Shown piece after piece: positions 5,757 to 5,906 of a stretch of 5,906 bases of DNA. The notes beneath the pieces are model-generated. The model did no database searches. It was not told the DNA's origin and saw only the letters and a program-made list of their open reading frames with translations. The position numbers and the translations under genes were made by a program. The first letter of the stretch is position 1, and every line of letters begins with the position of its first letter. Origin of the DNA: DASXTS01 sp036505275 (GTDB lineage Bacteria > Actinomycetota > Actinomycetes > Mycobacteriales > Pseudonocardiaceae); assembly GCA_036505275.1 (NCBI GenBank), contig DASXTS010000132.1, forward strand, positions 1 to 5,906, in the 5' to 3' direction.

Positions 5757-5906
5757 ATGGCTCTCTACACGAGACGCCGTACCACGGTCGTCGGCTCGAT
5801 CATCAGGGGCGTTGGTGCCGTGATCGCCGTCATTCTGGTCCTTAACATTCTGTTCGCCCTGCTCGGAGCTAATCCGGGCAACGCGTTCGTCCAGTTCGTC
5901 GCGAAC
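5757..5906 (+). CDS. N-terminus of a small membrane protein (truncated by window edge)
   Basis: The frame from ATG 5757 is open for 50 codons to the right edge. The peptide starts MALYTRRRTTVVGS, with a basic stretch at 6-8, then a hydrophobic segment (about 12-37: VGSIIRGVGAVIAVILVLNI and on through LFALLG), then ANPGNAFVQFVAN. The Arg cluster before the helix suggests a cytoplasmic N-terminus. The pattern of one helix followed by GANPxNxFVQFV is reminiscent, from memory, of short conserved actinobacterial membrane proteins of unknown function, but too little is visible to name the family. A signal peptide is less likely, as no cleavage site is obvious. A good ribosome binding site precedes it. 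The 84-bp gap to the divergent upstream gene should hold its promoter. Confidence 0.75.
   Translation, partial: MALYTRRRTTVVGSIIRGVGAVIAVILVLNILFALLGANPGNAFVQFVAN

Noticed and set aside
1..5906. CRISPR array, insertion sequence or toxin-antitoxin pair
   Set aside because: No regularly spaced repeats, transposase motifs or terminal inverted repeats were seen, and no small gene pair of toxin-antitoxin type is present.

Overview
The window is GC-rich DNA with dense, GC3-biased coding and GTG starts, typical of a high-GC actinobacterium. The aminotransferase at 4229-5287 closely resembles, from memory, Mycobacterium tuberculosis HisC2/Pat. The adjacent tRNA-Ser(GCT)/tRNA-Arg(ACG) pair also fits a mycobacterium or close relative, most likely a Mycolicibacterium-like species (inference).

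Layout. (1) Positions 1-927, minus strand: the first 309 residues of a tyrosine-recombinase integrase whose C-terminal catalytic half lies beyond the left edge. It starts 64 bp from the 3' end of an intact tRNA-Arg(ACG), so this is probably one end of an element inserted at that tRNA, with the rest of the element to the left. (2) Positions 992-1173, minus strand: tRNA-Ser(GCT) followed 18-19 nt later by tRNA-Arg(ACG), with a plausible promoter at 1200-1229. (3) Positions 1270-3255, minus strand: acetoacetate-CoA ligase (ANL superfamily), complete. (4) Positions 3256-3484: no intact gene, but a plus-strand fragment of an ADP-ribosylglycohydrolase C-terminus. (5) Positions 3485-4165, minus strand: a dienelactone-hydrolase-like protein whose nucleophile position is Asp and whose usual catalytic His motif is missing. 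(6) Positions 4229-5287, plus strand: the aromatic aminotransferase pat (hisC2), divergent from the hydrolase across 63 bp. (7) Positions 5310-5672, minus strand: an unrecognised 120-residue protein, convergent with pat across a perfect 16-bp tandem duplication that carries both stop codons. (8) Positions 5757-5906, plus strand: the start of a small membrane protein cut by the right edge.

How the genes relate. Everything to the right of the tRNAs looks like ordinary chromosomal metabolism: activation of acetoacetate to acetoacetyl-CoA, and the last step of phenylalanine/tyrosine synthesis (or its reverse). The genes are mostly single transcription units in alternating directions and do not form one pathway operon. 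The accessory part is the integrase side, of which only the edge is visible. I do not see a clearly new multi-gene system. The points most worth checking are the element boundary, the active-site changes in the hydrolase, the gene relic, and the Cys/His cluster in the integrase.
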